36,712 nt of DNA from Clostridia bacterium (GCA_017936375.1 JAGBFR010000067.1:1-36712); one strand, 5' to 3'; positions 7,803-16,228 are shown, numbered from the stretch's first letter. Numbers and translations are program-made. Notes: a model not told the origin generated them from the sequence alone.

Positions 7803-8951
7803 TCACAGCTGCGAAAGTTTTTCGCGGATCTGAGCCTCGCTGCCCGCAGTCAGCACGCCCTGGGTCATGTCCTTCGGGCCGCCGCCCTTGCCGCCGAAGG
7901 CCTCGCACAGCGCGCGCGTCGCCGGGCGGACGTCCTCCGTCTGCGAGGACAGGGCAAAACTCCAGCCGCCGTCCTCCCGCGTGAGGAGCACAAGGCCGTA
8001 CTTCGCGCCCGTGCAGAGCCTGCCCGCCGCCTTGCGCAGCGCGCCGGGGGTGAGCACGTCGCAGGCGACCACGCGCGCGTCATTCCCCTCCTCGGCCTTG
8101 GCCATCATCTCATAGAGGCGCAGGCCGAGCTGCTCATTCTGCCATCTGAGGTGATCGCGCTCGGCGATCACGCGCTCCACGGCCTCCGCCGCCTCGTGCT
8201 GCTTGGCCGAGAGGGCGACCGCCGCGCGGCGCAGCTGCTCCTGCTGGGCGGTCTCCTCCTCCAGCGCGCGCCTGCCGCAGAGGATGGACACGCGCACGCC
8301 GCTCTTGTACTTCTGGCAGGAGAGCACCTTGATCTGCCCGATGCTGCCCGTCAGGCGCACATGCGTGCCGCAGCAGGCGCAGGTGTCCGCGCCCTCGATG
8401 GTCACGATGCGCACCGTACCCTCCAGCGCCTTCTTGCTGCGGTAGGTCATCTGCGCCAGCTCCTGCGCGTCCGGCAGGAGGGTGACGACCGGGATGTTCT
8501 TCCACACGATGGCGTTGGCCTCCCGCTCGATCATGCGGACGTCTTCGTCCGTCAGCGGGCCGTTGAAATCCATGGTCACAGCCTCGGAGCCGATGTGGAA
8601 GCCCACGTTGTCATAGCCGAAATGGCCATGCACGAGACCGGAGAAGATGTGCTCGCCGCTGTGCTGCTGCATCATATCCAGCCTGCGCTGCGCGTCCACC
8701 TCGCCCACAACCTCGCTGCCCGGGGCGAGCGGCGCATCCGTCGTGTGCACGACCTCGCCGCCCACATCGTGGCAGTCGAGCACGCGCACGCCGCCCAGCG
8801 TGCCGTGGTCCGCGCCCTGTCCGCCGCCCTCGGGGAAGAAGGCCGTGCAGTCGAGCACGACGGCATAGCCGTCCTTCTTTGCCTCGCAGGTCATCACGCG
8901 CGCGGTAAAGCGCAGCAGCTGCGCATCGTCGTCATACAGTCGAATTGTCAT
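7803..8951 (-). CDS. alaX: Alanyl-tRNA editing protein AlaX-L (stand-alone AlaRS editing domain)
   Basis: Stand-alone homologue of the alanyl-tRNA synthetase editing domain, expected to hydrolyse Ser-tRNA(Ala) or Gly-tRNA(Ala) in the cytoplasm. The 382-residue product has the N-terminal beta-barrel motif TAFFPEGGGQGADHG (36-50), the zinc ligands HSGEH (His97, His101) and CACCGTH (Cys193, His197), then a helical segment (about 230-290) and a C-terminal DHHA1-like part ending in GGKGGGPKDMTQG. That extra domain makes it the long AlaX type rather than the short AlaX-S. The ATG at 8951 is preceded by GGAGGAAAT; the six-residue upstream extension has no site. It is a single gene with its own long 5' leader that carries a dispersed repeat. 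Confidence 0.92.
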   Translation of the reverse strand: MTIRLYDDDAQLLRFTARVMTCEAKKDGYAVVLDCTAFFPEGGGQGADHGTLGGVRVLDCHDVGGEVVHTTDAPLAPGSEVVGEVDAQRRLDMMQQHSGEHIFSGLVHGHFGYDNVGFHIGSEAVTMDFNGPLTDEDVRMIEREANAIVWKNIPVVTLLPDAQELAQMTYRSKKALEGTVRIVTIEGADTCACCGTHVRLTGSIGQIKVLSCQKYKSGVRVSILCGRRALEEETAQQEQLRRAAVALSAKQHEAAEAVERVIAERDHLRWQNEQLGLRLYEMMAKAEEGNDARVVACDVLTPGALRKAAGRLCTGAKYGLVLLTREDGGWSFALSSQTEDVRPATRALCEAFGGKGGGPKDMTQGVLTAGSEAQIREKLSQL

Positions 8952-9011
8952 ATTTCCTCCATCGCCCATATCAGGAACTTCTCCATAAATTGATTCTTCG
9001 CCGACAAGAAC

Positions 9012-9072
9012 ATGGGGCTCTGCCCCATCACCCCGCCAAAGGGCTTTCCGGTCGCCCTTTGGAAACCTTCGG
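9012..9072 (+). repeat. 61-bp dispersed intergenic repeat, copy 1
   Basis: Starts ATGGGGCTCTGCCCCATC and contains two potential hairpins: ATGGGG/CCCCAT and CCAAAGGG/CCCTTTGG. A second copy with the same length and orientation is at 19357-19417, about 92 percent identical by eye, with most differences in the first loop. This copy lies in the predicted 5' untranslated region of alaX. Confidence 0.85.
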
Positions 9073-9098
9073 CCGTCATTTAAGCCTTGTTATCGACA

Positions 9099-9107
9099 AT
9101 TGTATCA
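9099..9107 (-). promoter_or_regulatory. Possible extended -10 promoter of alaX
   Basis: TGATACAAT on the minus strand; a weak TTGTTT lies 17 bases upstream. If used, the alaX leader would be about 145 bases and include the dispersed repeat. Confidence 0.45.
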
Positions 9108-9148
9108 CAGAAGAATCAAAAAAACAAACTTTCACCCTGCGCGAAATA

Positions 9149-9157
9149 TGATATAAT
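9149..9157 (+). promoter_or_regulatory. Extended -10 promoter of the kinase-like/patatin pair
   Basis: TGATATAAT, a perfect extended -10, 55 bases before the start codon at 9213. The -35 region (about 9129-9135) is poor. Confidence 0.65.
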
Positions 9158-9212
9158 AAGGACAGAGGCCGGGGCATACCCGGCACACGCGAAACCAAAG
9201 GAGGTCAATCCT

Positions 9213-9836
9213 ATGCATCAACCGCTTATCATCACCATCGGCCGTGAATACGGCAGCGGCGGCCGCGAGATCGGTCAGGCTGTCGCCAAGAAGCTGGGCA
9301 TCTCCTTTTATGACAAGGAAATCATCAACCTTGCCGCGGAAAAGAGCGGCCTCTCCCATGAGTTTATCGCCAGCAACGAGCAGCGCGTCAAGAGCGGCCT
9401 CGTCCATAATCTGTCCGCCTCCGCAGCGTACTCCGGCGGCTTCTTCTCCCATCATTATCTGCCGCTGTCCGAGTCGATCTTCATCTCTCAGGCGCAGGTC
9501 ATCCGCGACATCGCCAATAAGAAGAGCGCCGTCATCGTCGGCCGCTGCGCGGACTACATCCTCTCCGAGCGCAAGAATACGATCAACGTCTTCATCCATG
9601 CGCCCATCGAGGCGCGCGTGGAGCGCATCATGAGGCTCTATCACCTCGATGAGGCCGCGGCGCTGAAGGCCATCGCCACCTCCGACAAGGAGCGCGGCAA
9701 TCACTACTTCCGCTACACCGACCGCAAGTGGGGCAAGGCGCAGAATTACGACATCTGCATCAATTCCGCGCTGATGGGCGTGGAGAAGACGGTCGAGATG
9801 CTCGTCAATCTCGCTCAGATCGAGGAGCGCGAATAA
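9213..9836 (+). CDS. Cytidylate kinase-like family protein
   Basis: A 207-residue P-loop kinase-like protein of the Cytidylate_kin2 type, related to but distinct from Cmk. It has the nucleotide-binding motif GREYGSGGREIG (10-21), followed by the helix AVAKKLGISFYDKEII, a central VIVGRCADYIL segment and a LID-like RVERIMRLY region. The substrate is not known for most members; phosphorylation of CMP is a possibility only. The start is fixed by AAAGGAGG at 9197-9204 and by the family N-terminus. The stop TAA overlaps the next ATG (TAATG), so it is almost certainly co-translated with the patatin gene. Confidence 0.85.
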   Translation: MHQPLIITIGREYGSGGREIGQAVAKKLGISFYDKEIINLAAEKSGLSHEFIASNEQRVKSGLVHNLSASAAYSGGFFSHHYLPLSESIFISQAQVIRDIANKKSAVIVGRCADYILSERKNTINVFIHAPIEARVERIMRLYHLDEAAALKAIATSDKERGNHYFRYTDRKWGKAQNYDICINSALMGVEKTVEMLVNLAQIEERE

Positions 9837-11110
9837 TGCGCCTGCTCATCCCGTCCGAGACGGCGCTCGTCTTCGGCGGCGGCGGCGCAAAGGGCGCCTA
9901 TCAGCTCGGCGCCGCAGAGGCCCTTGATTCCCTCGGCATCCGCGCCGGCAGCGTGTATGGCACGTCTGTCGGCGCGCTTCATGCCGCCATGTATGCCCAG
10001 GGCCGCATGGATGAAGCCGCCGAGCTCTGGGCGCAGCTGAGCCTTGACGATCTCGTCGCGCCGGAAAGCCTCGCCATCGCCGAGGAGATCGAGGGGCTCT
10101 TTGGCCAGCCGGAGAATCTGATCGACTTCCTCCGCAGGCATGCCCAGCATATCACGCTGAATATCTCCCCCTTTGCCGAGCTGCTCAGCCGCTACGTCGA
10201 CGAGGATGCGCTGCGCAGGAGCAGCATCCGCTTCGGCCTCGTCGCCGCGCGCTTCCCCTCTCTCTCCGGGGTGGAGATGATGCTTAGCGACATGGCCCCC
10301 GGCAGCGCGGAGAGCTGGCTGCTGGCCTCCGCCTCGTGCTACCCCGCCTTCCCGATGACAGTAATCGGCGAGGAGCGCTATGTCGACGGCGGCTATGCGG
10401 ACAACGTTCCCGTCGCCATGGCCCTGCGTCAGGGTGCGCGGCACGTGATCGCCATCGACATTGGCCGCCAGCAGGCGCATCATCAGTATGCCCGCCGCCC
10501 GAATGTCACCTACATCCGCGCAAGCCATCCGCTGGGCGGTCTGCTGAGCTTTGATCCCCAGCGCTCCGCCGTCAATCGCATCCTCGGCCGCAACGATACG
10601 CTGCGCGCCTTTGGCCGCCTGCGCGGCTTCCGCTACTCGTTCGATCCCGATTCCGTGCGGGATTATGCGCGCCGGGCGGAGGACTTCCTCGCGCAGCTCT
10701 CCCGCTTTGATCTGATTCTCGCCCGCAAGCCGGACGCCTCGCCGCTCCTTTCCATCCTTGAGGAGGAGCTGCCCGGCGCGCCGGACGCCTGCGATTATCT
10801 GCTGCGCGCCTGCGAGCTGTGCGCCGACGTCGCCCATCTGGACCCGGCAAAGGTCTACACCCTGCCGTCCTTCACCGAGGCCCTGCGCGCCGCGCTCGAT
10901 TATGAGCAGGCGGATGAGATGCTCGCCTCCCTGCCCGGCGGGCGCATCGGCGTGCTCCTCGCCCCGCCCCAGCCTGACGGCCGGCTGATCATCGCCTGCC
11001 TGCACAGGCTGCTCGAGCGCGAGACCACGCTTTCTCACCTGACGATGCGCACGCTGCGCGCCTTCCCGAAGGAACTGCTCTGCGCGCTGACGCTGCGGGA
11101 GCTGCTGTAA
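9836..11110 (+). CDS. Patatin-like phospholipase
   Basis: A 424-residue protein of the patatin family, serine lipid acyl hydrolases with a Ser-Asp dyad. The N-terminal domain has the oxyanion motif GGGGAKGAY (14-22), the nucleophile elbow GTSVG with Ser44, and the catalytic DGG with Asp184 in YVDGGYADNVP. No signal peptide is seen, so it should act in the cytoplasm or at the inner face of the membrane. The C-terminal 200 residues are not recognised and may bind a partner. The ATG overlaps the stop of the kinase-like gene by one base. A CDP- or CTP-linked lipid theme could be imagined from the pairing, but that is inference. Confidence 0.92.
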   Translation: MRLLIPSETALVFGGGGAKGAYQLGAAEALDSLGIRAGSVYGTSVGALHAAMYAQGRMDEAAELWAQLSLDDLVAPESLAIAEEIEGLFGQPENLIDFLRRHAQHITLNISPFAELLSRYVDEDALRRSSIRFGLVAARFPSLSGVEMMLSDMAPGSAESWLLASASCYPAFPMTVIGEERYVDGGYADNVPVAMALRQGARHVIAIDIGRQQAHHQYARRPNVTYIRASHPLGGLLSFDPQRSAVNRILGRNDTLRAFGRLRGFRYSFDPDSVRDYARRAEDFLAQLSRFDLILARKPDASPLLSILEEELPGAPDACDYLLRACELCADVAHLDPAKVYTLPSFTEALRAALDYEQADEMLASLPGGRIGVLLAPPQPDGRLIIACLHRLLERETTLSHLTMRTLRAFPKELLCALTLRELL

Positions 11111-11144
11111 GCCGCCGCACGGCATGGGTCCAATAAAAAAGAAT

Positions 11145-11178
11145 CGCCTTCCCCCGGGAAGGGGAAGGCGGTTTTTTA
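11145..11178. terminator. Terminator between the patatin gene and the HAD gene
   Basis: CGCCTTCCCC and GGGGAAGGCG form the stem around CCGGGAA, followed by GTTTTTT in the plus direction and preceded by AAAAAA, so it can serve both convergent genes. Confidence 0.88.
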
Positions 11179-11838
11179 TTCCAATTCATCAAACGAGTCG
11201 ATCACCGCGCCGCACAGCGCATGGATCGCTTCGCGGTCGGCTGCATTGGTCGCGTCGGTGATTCCGATCACGCCGATGCCCGCCGCCACTGCGCCGCGCA
11301 TGGCATAGGGCGCATCCTCGAACATCACCATCGTATGGAGCTCCACGCCAAGCCGCTCCGCCAGCCGCGCGTAGAAATCCGCTTCGCCCTTGCCCCCGCC
11401 GATCATCTCGACGGAGAACACGTCGTCCAGCTCGCCAAGCAGGCCGGCGTTCTCAAGCGCGATGCGCGCAAGGGGCTCCGGCGTCGCCGTGGCGATCACC
11501 CGCCGCACGCCGCACGCGCCCAGCCGCCGCAGGTAGTCAAGCGCGCCGGGCTTTGCCGGCAGGCCCGCGCGGTAGCGCGCCTCCATCTTGCCCACGGACT
11601 CGGCGCACAGCGTGTCAAAGTCCGTCTCAAACCCGAAGTGCTCCCTGTAATAGTCGACCACCAGCCGCCCGGTGATCTGCATCATCTGCGCGCGCTGCGC
11701 CTCGGTCGGCTCTATGCCCCGGCTGCGGAGGAATTCCGTATTCAGCCGCCGCCATTCGCTCATGGAATCGAGCACCGTGCCGTCCATATCAAAGACGGCC
11801 GTCCTCATCTTTTCCAGTTCAGGCGTGCTCTTCTTCAT
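11176..11838 (-). CDS. HAD-superfamily hydrolase, subfamily IA (phosphoglycolate/beta-phosphoglucomutase-like)
   Basis: A 220-residue haloacid-dehalogenase phosphatase. Motif I is FDMDGTVLDS with nucleophile Asp17 and acid Asp19; motif II lies in VIATATPEP; motif III/IV in MVMFEDAPYAMRGAVAAG. The helical cap between motifs I and II marks subfamily IA. The substrate is not evident; small sugar phosphates or phosphoglycolate are typical. The ATG at 11838 is chosen over one at 11844 because GGGGG lies at proper distance only from the inner one. It is a single gene read from its own promoter. Confidence 0.88.
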   Translation of the reverse strand: MKKSTPELEKMRTAVFDMDGTVLDSMSEWRRLNTEFLRSRGIEPTEAQRAQMMQITGRLVVDYYREHFGFETDFDTLCAESVGKMEARYRAGLPAKPGALDYLRRLGACGVRRVIATATPEPLARIALENAGLLGELDDVFSVEMIGGGKGEADFYARLAERLGVELHTMVMFEDAPYAMRGAVAAGIGVIGITDATNAADREAIHALCGAVIDSFDELE

Positions 11839-11884
11839 GCTCATTCCCCCGTATGCCCGTTGATGCCCCGCAAGGGCTCTCCTG

Positions 11885-11914
11885 ATTATACCCTTCGCCG
11901 CCGCGCCCCGTCAA
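11885..11914 (-). promoter_or_regulatory. Promoter of the HAD hydrolase gene
   Basis: TTGACG (11909-11914), 18 bases, TATAAT (11885-11890) on the minus strand, about 45 bases before the start codon. Confidence 0.7.
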
Positions 11915-11955
11915 GCGCAGGCAGCCGCCGCGCCGCAGGGCGCACGGAGAATCCC

Positions 11956-12456
11956 ATGACCAGAGACCAGTATATCCGCATGACCGGCGCGACCCGGCGC
12001 ATCGTTAGCCGCCTGCCCGGCGGAGCAAAGGCCCTGCGCCTGCCCACGCTCGTGTGCGCGGCGGCGTATTTTGCCGCGCTCGCCGCGCTGCTGCTCAGAC
12101 AGGATCCGCGCATCCTGCGCGCCATTGCCGTGCCCGCCGCGTGCTTTCTCCTCGTCACGGCGCTGCGCCCCGTCATCGGCCGAAGGAGGCCGTACGACGC
12201 GTTTGACGCGGAGCCCGTCGGCCCCTATCGCCCAGGAAAGGGCAAGAGCATGCCCAGCCGCCACGCTGCCAGCGCCGCGGCCATCGCCTTCGCAGCGGTC
12301 TATGCCTTTCCCCATCCGGCCATCATCATCGCCATGTCCGCGCTCGCGCTGCTTGTCGCCGCGCTGCGCGTTCTCTCCGGCCAGCATTATCCCTCGGATG
12401 TGCTCGCCGCGCTCGCCCTGAGCGCCGTCCTCTCCCTCATCGGTTATTGTCTTTAA
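11956..12456 (+). CDS. PAP2-family membrane phosphatase
   Basis: A 166-residue integral membrane protein of the type 2 phosphatidic acid phosphatase family, which dephosphorylate lipid phosphates such as phosphatidylglycerophosphate or undecaprenyl diphosphate. The three family motifs are visible: RPVIGRRRP (C1, with Arg where Lys is usual), PSRHAAS (C2) and LRVLSGQHYPSDV (C3, Arg, His and Asp). Hydrophobic segments flank them, about four to five in all. A CGGAGA site precedes the ATG. The MATE gene follows 18 bases later on the same strand, so they probably form one transcript. Confidence 0.88.
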   Translation: MTRDQYIRMTGATRRIVSRLPGGAKALRLPTLVCAAAYFAALAALLLRQDPRILRAIAVPAACFLLVTALRPVIGRRRPYDAFDAEPVGPYRPGKGKSMPSRHAASAAAIAFAAVYAFPHPAIIIAMSALALLVAALRVLSGQHYPSDVLAALALSAVLSLIGYCL

Positions 12457-12474
12457 CGGAGGTATCGATTCCCC

Positions 12475-13833
12475 ATGACCGCACAGGAACGCAACCGCAT
12501 GCTCCTTCACGAGCCGATCAACAAGGTCATTCCCCGGCTCGCCGTCCCGTCCATCATCTCCATGCTCATCTCCGCCATCTACAACATGGCAGATACCTTC
12601 TTCGTCTCGCAGATCGGCACCTCCGCCTCCGCCGCGGTCGGCGTCACCTTCTCCATCATGACCATCGTGCAGGCCATCGCCTTCACCATCGGCATGGGCA
12701 GCGGCACAAACGTCTCCCAGGCGCTCGGCGCGGGGGATGAAAAGCGTGCGCGCCGCTTTGTCTCCGTGGGCGTCATCACCGCGTTCGCCGTGGGCGTGGT
12801 CATCGCCATCGCCGGCCTCTCGTGCATCGAGCCGCTGGTTTATTTCCTCGGCGCGACGGAGACCATCGCGCCCTACGCCATCGACTATGCGACCTACATC
12901 TTCTACGGCACGCCGTTCATCATGGCCTCCTTCGCGATGAACAACATGCTCCGCTTTGAGGGCCTTGCCATGTACGGCATGATCGGCATCACCGCCGGCG
13001 GCATCCTCAACATGATCCTCGACCCGATCCTCATCTTCGGCCTCGGTCTGGGCACGGCAGGCGCGGCCATCGCCACGGCGTTCTCCCAGTTCGTCTCCTT
13101 CGCCATCCTGCTCTTCATGTCCAATACCCGTCCGGACGCCATCTCCATCCGCTTCAAGCATTTCCGCCCGACGCTCTCCATGTATGGCCGCATCCTCTAC
13201 AACGGCGTGCCGTCGCTGGGCCGTCAGGGCATTGCCAGCGTGTCGAACATCCTGCTCAATACCACCGCTGCCGCCTACGGCGACGCGGCGATTGCGGCGA
13301 TGTCCATCGTAGGCCGCTTCGTGATGTTCATCAATTCCTCCGTCATCGGCTTTGGCCAGGGCTTTCAGCCGGTCTGCGGCTTCTCCTACGGCGCGGGCGC
13401 GTATACCCGCGTGCGCAAGGCCTTTGCCTACTGCGTAAAGGTGACCACCTGCATCCTGATCGTCCTTGGCCTGGGCTCCATGCTCCTCTCCAGCCAGATC
13501 ATCGCCGTCTTCCGCCGGGACGATCTGGAGGTCATCCGCATCGGCACGCTCGCCCTGCGGCTGCAGCTGTGCACCATCCCGCTCTGGGGCTTCATTGTCA
13601 TGAGCAACATGTTCACCCAGTCCATCGGCTACGGCGTGCGCGCCACGCTGATCTCGGTCTCCCGTCAGGGTCTGTTCCTGATTCCGGCGCTGCTCGTGCT
13701 GCCGCCGCTGTGCGGCCTGCTGGGCATCCAGATGGCGCAGCCCGTCAGCGATCTGCTCTCCTTCGCGCTGTCCTTCGTGGTCGCGCGGGGCATCCTTCGC
13801 CAGCTGGCGGGGATGGAGGATAAGGCAGCATAA
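12475..13833 (+). CDS. MATE family multidrug/organic cation efflux transporter
   Basis: A 452-residue polytopic membrane protein with about 12 hydrophobic segments. The N-terminus reads PINKVIPRLAVPSIISMLISAIYNMAD-FFVSQIG, typical of the DinF/NorM-like MATE group common in Clostridia, and the second half repeats the fold (YNGVPSLGRQG, then GFQPVCGFSYGAG). These transporters exchange drugs or metabolites for Na+ or H+. The substrate cannot be read from sequence. GGAGG at 12458-12462 is 12 bases from the ATG, somewhat long. It shares a transcript with the PAP2 gene. Confidence 0.93.
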   Translation: MTAQERNRMLLHEPINKVIPRLAVPSIISMLISAIYNMADTFFVSQIGTSASAAVGVTFSIMTIVQAIAFTIGMGSGTNVSQALGAGDEKRARRFVSVGVITAFAVGVVIAIAGLSCIEPLVYFLGATETIAPYAIDYATYIFYGTPFIMASFAMNNMLRFEGLAMYGMIGITAGGILNMILDPILIFGLGLGTAGAAIATAFSQFVSFAILLFMSNTRPDAISIRFKHFRPTLSMYGRILYNGVPSLGRQGIASVSNILLNTTAAAYGDAAIAAMSIVGRFVMFINSSVIGFGQGFQPVCGFSYGAGAYTRVRKAFAYCVKVTTCILIVLGLGSMLLSSQIIAVFRRDDLEVIRIGTLALRLQLCTIPLWGFIVMSNMFTQSIGYGVRATLISVSRQGLFLIPALLVLPPLCGLLGIQMAQPVSDLLSFALSFVVARGILRQLAGMEDKAA

Positions 13834-13870
13834 TACTCCCAAAGAACTCTCAGCGAATACAGAAACAATG

Positions 13871-14027
13871 TCGCGCCGCGGCGCGGGAACCTCATCCGTC
13901 ACCGGCTATCGCCGGCGCCACCTTCCCCTCTCAGGGGAAGGCTTCAGGTTACGGATATCTATAAACCAAAAGCCCTCCCCTGGGAGGGGAGGGTGCCCCG
14001 AAGGGGCGGGTGAGGTTCTCCACGCGC
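13871..14027. repeat. MITE-like long imperfect palindrome
   Basis: Two arms of about 65 bases face each other around an A/T-rich centre (13950-13970). The left arm has GGAACCTCATCCG, a CACCGGC/GCCGGCG hairpin, then CCACCTTCCCCTCTCAGGGG. The right arm, reversed, has GAGAACCTCACCCG, a CCCC/GGGG hairpin and CACCCTCCCCTCCCAGGGG. The ends read CGCG-CGCGG and CCACGCG. No coding capacity. It resembles short palindromic elements that are widespread between genes of gut Clostridia; family identity is recalled, not tested. Confidence 0.7.
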
Positions 14028-14055
14028 CGCTCCGACACTTCATTTCCAAAGAATT

Positions 14056-14092
14056 GCAGGTCTGCCCGAACAAAGGCAGACCTGCTTTTATT
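14056..14092 (+). terminator. Terminator of PAP2-MATE
   Basis: GCAGGTCTGCC (14056-14066), 8-base loop, GGCAGACCTGC (14075-14085), then TTTTATT. It ends just before the convergent M42 gene and is 220 bases after the MATE stop, beyond the palindromic element. Confidence 0.88.
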
Positions 14093-14096
14093 CTAT

Positions 14097-15134
14097 TTAC
14101 CCGATATACCCCACAAGCACCTTCAGCGTGGCGATCGCGCCGTCCACATGGCTGCGCTCGTAGCCGTGGGAGGCATACACGCCGGAGCCGATCAGGCCGT
14201 GGCGGATGTCATAGCCCGCGCGCAGCGTCGCCTCCACGTCGCTGCCATAGGCCGGATAGACGTCCACCGCGTACGGCGCGGCCATCTTCTCCGCCGCAGC
14301 GATGAGTCCCTTGACCACGTCGTAATTGTACGGGCCGCCGCTGTCCTTCGCGCAGATAGAGACCATGCGCTCGTCGCACTCCAGCCCCTCGCCGACGCAG
14401 CCCATATCCACCGAGATCGCCTCGGTCACGCCCTGCGGGACGCTCGCGCTGCCGCCGTGGCCGACCTCCTCAAACGAGGTCACATGCACGTACACCGCGC
14501 GCTCGGGCTCGACGCCCTCGTCCCTGAGGTACTTCGCATAGCCCAGCAGGATGCCGACGCTCAGCTTGTCGTCGAGGAAGCGGCTCTTGATGTAGCCGCT
14601 CTGCGTCACGCGCACGCGCGGCTCGAAGCAGACATAGTCGCCCACGCGGACGCCGAGCTTCTTCACCTCCGCATCGGAGGAGACGACCTCGTCGAGCACG
14701 ATCTCGACGTTGTCAAAGGTGCGCTGCGTCTCGGCGTACTTGGTATTCACGTGCACGGAGGCGTTGACCAGCTGCGCCGTGCCCTCGATCACGCCGTCAA
14801 ACTTCGTGTACACGCGGCAGTTCTCCGTCTCGATGTTCTCCGCCTGCAGGCCGCCGATGCGCGTGATGCGCAGGCGGCCGTTTTTCTTGATTTCGGCGAC
14901 CATGCCGCCCAACGTATCCATGTGCGCCTCCAGCAGGATGCCGTCCTCGCGGTTCTTCCCGCCGAGGCAGACGATCACGCCGTCCTTGCGCGTGCGCTGC
15001 GGGGCATAGCCGAGCGCCTCAAAGCGCGCGATCACATGGTCCGCCGCCTTCTGCGTCATGCCGCTGGGGCTGTCCACGGCGAGCAGCGCCGCCGTCTCGT
15101 CGATGATAAACTGTCCGTATTTCTGCCAGTCCAC
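14097..15134 (-). CDS. M42-family metallo-aminopeptidase
   Basis: A 345-residue cytoplasmic peptidase of family M42 (deblocking or glutamyl aminopeptidase type, tetrahedral TET-like assemblies). The metal and catalytic positions are visible: AHMD (His71, Asp73), FLDDK (Asp188), SFEEVG (Glu222, Glu223), SVDMG (Asp243) and HGYERSH (His323). It starts with GTG, chosen because GGAGG lies eight bases upstream and no ATG fits. It is the last gene of a minus-strand series beginning at pucR, 70 bases after the NA37 gene. A role in finishing peptide breakdown would suit the amino-acid exporter upstream; that link is inference. Confidence 0.9.
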   Translation of the reverse strand: MDWQKYGQFIIDETAALLAVDSPSGMTQKAADHVIARFEALGYAPQRTRKDGVIVCLGGKNREDGILLEAHMDTLGGMVAEIKKNGRLRITRIGGLQAENIETENCRVYTKFDGVIEGTAQLVNASVHVNTKYAETQRTFDNVEIVLDEVVSSDAEVKKLGVRVGDYVCFEPRVRVTQSGYIKSRFLDDKLSVGILLGYAKYLRDEGVEPERAVYVHVTSFEEVGHGGSASVPQGVTEAISVDMGCVGEGLECDERMVSICAKDSGGPYNYDVVKGLIAAAEKMAAPYAVDVYPAYGSDVEATLRAGYDIRHGLIGSGVYASHGYERSHVDGAIATLKVLVGYIG

Positions 15135-15204
15135 GATGATTTCCTCCCTGTATGCGCGTCCATGCGCGTTTATTCTGATATAGCGTCAGCCGCATCATGC
15201 CGGC

Positions 15205-16203
15205 TTACTCCGTGCGCAGCTCCTGCACGCGGCTGATGATGATGGAGACCGTGCCGTCGTCGTTGGATACGACGGCGAAGCTGTTCTCATCGTCTGCCAG
15301 CGTGCGCGGGAGCGTGATGGAGATGCCGTTGTCCGTGCGGATCTTGAGCTTCTGCAGCTGGGCGACGACGCGCTTGTTTTCCACCGGGATCACCGGCTCC
15401 ATCGCTGCCTCCTGCATCTGGCGGCCGACCTCCTCGATCAGCGCCTCGCGCTCCTCATCCGTGCGGAAAACCTCGCTGGCGACGTCCTGCACGTCGATGA
15501 CGCCCTTCTCCTCGATGGACTTGCTCATCGCGCGCTTGATCGCCGGGCGGATCTCCTGCGGCGGGATATCCGGCGCGGCCTGCTCGATCATCTCCGTCAC
15601 CGCGGCGACGGCCTCCTTGGTCGTCCTCGTCGCCGCCATGGCGAAGAGCGCCTCGGAGAAGAGCAGCCTGTTGCCCACATTCGTCAGCACAGCCGTGTCC
15701 CGCAGGCGGATATCGCCCGTGGACAGATTGACCACGAAGCCCGATATCCCCTTGCTCCCCGGCAGGGGCAGCACCGTGCCGTGGGGCAGCAGCTGCGTGC
15801 GCACGCCGTCCTCCTCCGGCTCGATCTGGTGGACGACGGCATGCCTGTAGGGCAGCTGCGCGACGCAAAGATGCGGCTCGCCGTCCCGCTCGAAGGAGAA
15901 GACCGCCATGTCAAACCCCTCGCGCGGGATCTCCAGCGCCTGCATCGCCTCGTCCATGCCGTCAAGCAGCGCGCCCGCCGCCTCGGCAAAGGGCGTGTAG
16001 CCAAACCGGCGCAGCAGCTCCTCCTGCGCGCTGCCGGGCTCCACGCAAGTCGTCCTGCTCCCGTCGGAGCCCATCAGCTTCTCCGCGACCGTGCTGAGGT
16101 ATTCCCCTGCCGCGTCGTCCGGCTTCCCCGGCTTTTTGGGGAAGATCGGAGAAGCTGCGCTCCCGTCATAAATTGCAATCGCCGCTCGGGCAATGATGTT
16201 CAT
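15205..16203 (-). CDS. Nucleoid-associated protein, NA37/NdpA (YejK-like) family
   Basis: A 332-residue protein close to the usual family length of about 335. The N-terminus (ARAAIAIYDGSAASPIF) and the middle segment GFVVNLSTGDIRL, plus a C-terminal acidic DDENSFAVVSNDDGTVSIII stretch, resemble the 37-kDa nucleoid-associated proteins. Function in bacteria is loosely defined; E. coli YejK associates with the nucleoid and topoisomerases. The assignment rests on overall resemblance and is moderate. The ATG is preceded by GGAG at about 10 bases. It lies 25 bases after azlD, so co-transcription is likely. Confidence 0.65.
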   Translation of the reverse strand: MNIIARAAIAIYDGSAASPIFPKKPGKPDDAAGEYLSTVAEKLMGSDGSRTTCVEPGSAQEELLRRFGYTPFAEAAGALLDGMDEAMQALEIPREGFDMAVFSFERDGEPHLCVAQLPYRHAVVHQIEPEEDGVRTQLLPHGTVLPLPGSKGISGFVVNLSTGDIRLRDTAVLTNVGNRLLFSEALFAMAATRTTKEAVAAVTEMIEQAAPDIPPQEIRPAIKRAMSKSIEEKGVIDVQDVASEVFRTDEEREALIEEVGRQMQEAAMEPVIPVENKRVVAQLQKLKIRTDNGISITLPRTLADDENSFAVVSNDDGTVSIIISRVQELRTE

Positions 16204-16228
16204 TCGTCTCTCTCCTGTTCCATGAATC

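Noticed and set aside
11911-13902. Long minus-strand frame opposite PAP2 and MATE
   Set aside because: Composition is Asp/Gly/His/Ala-rich noise without any motif and it is fully antisense to two clear genes.
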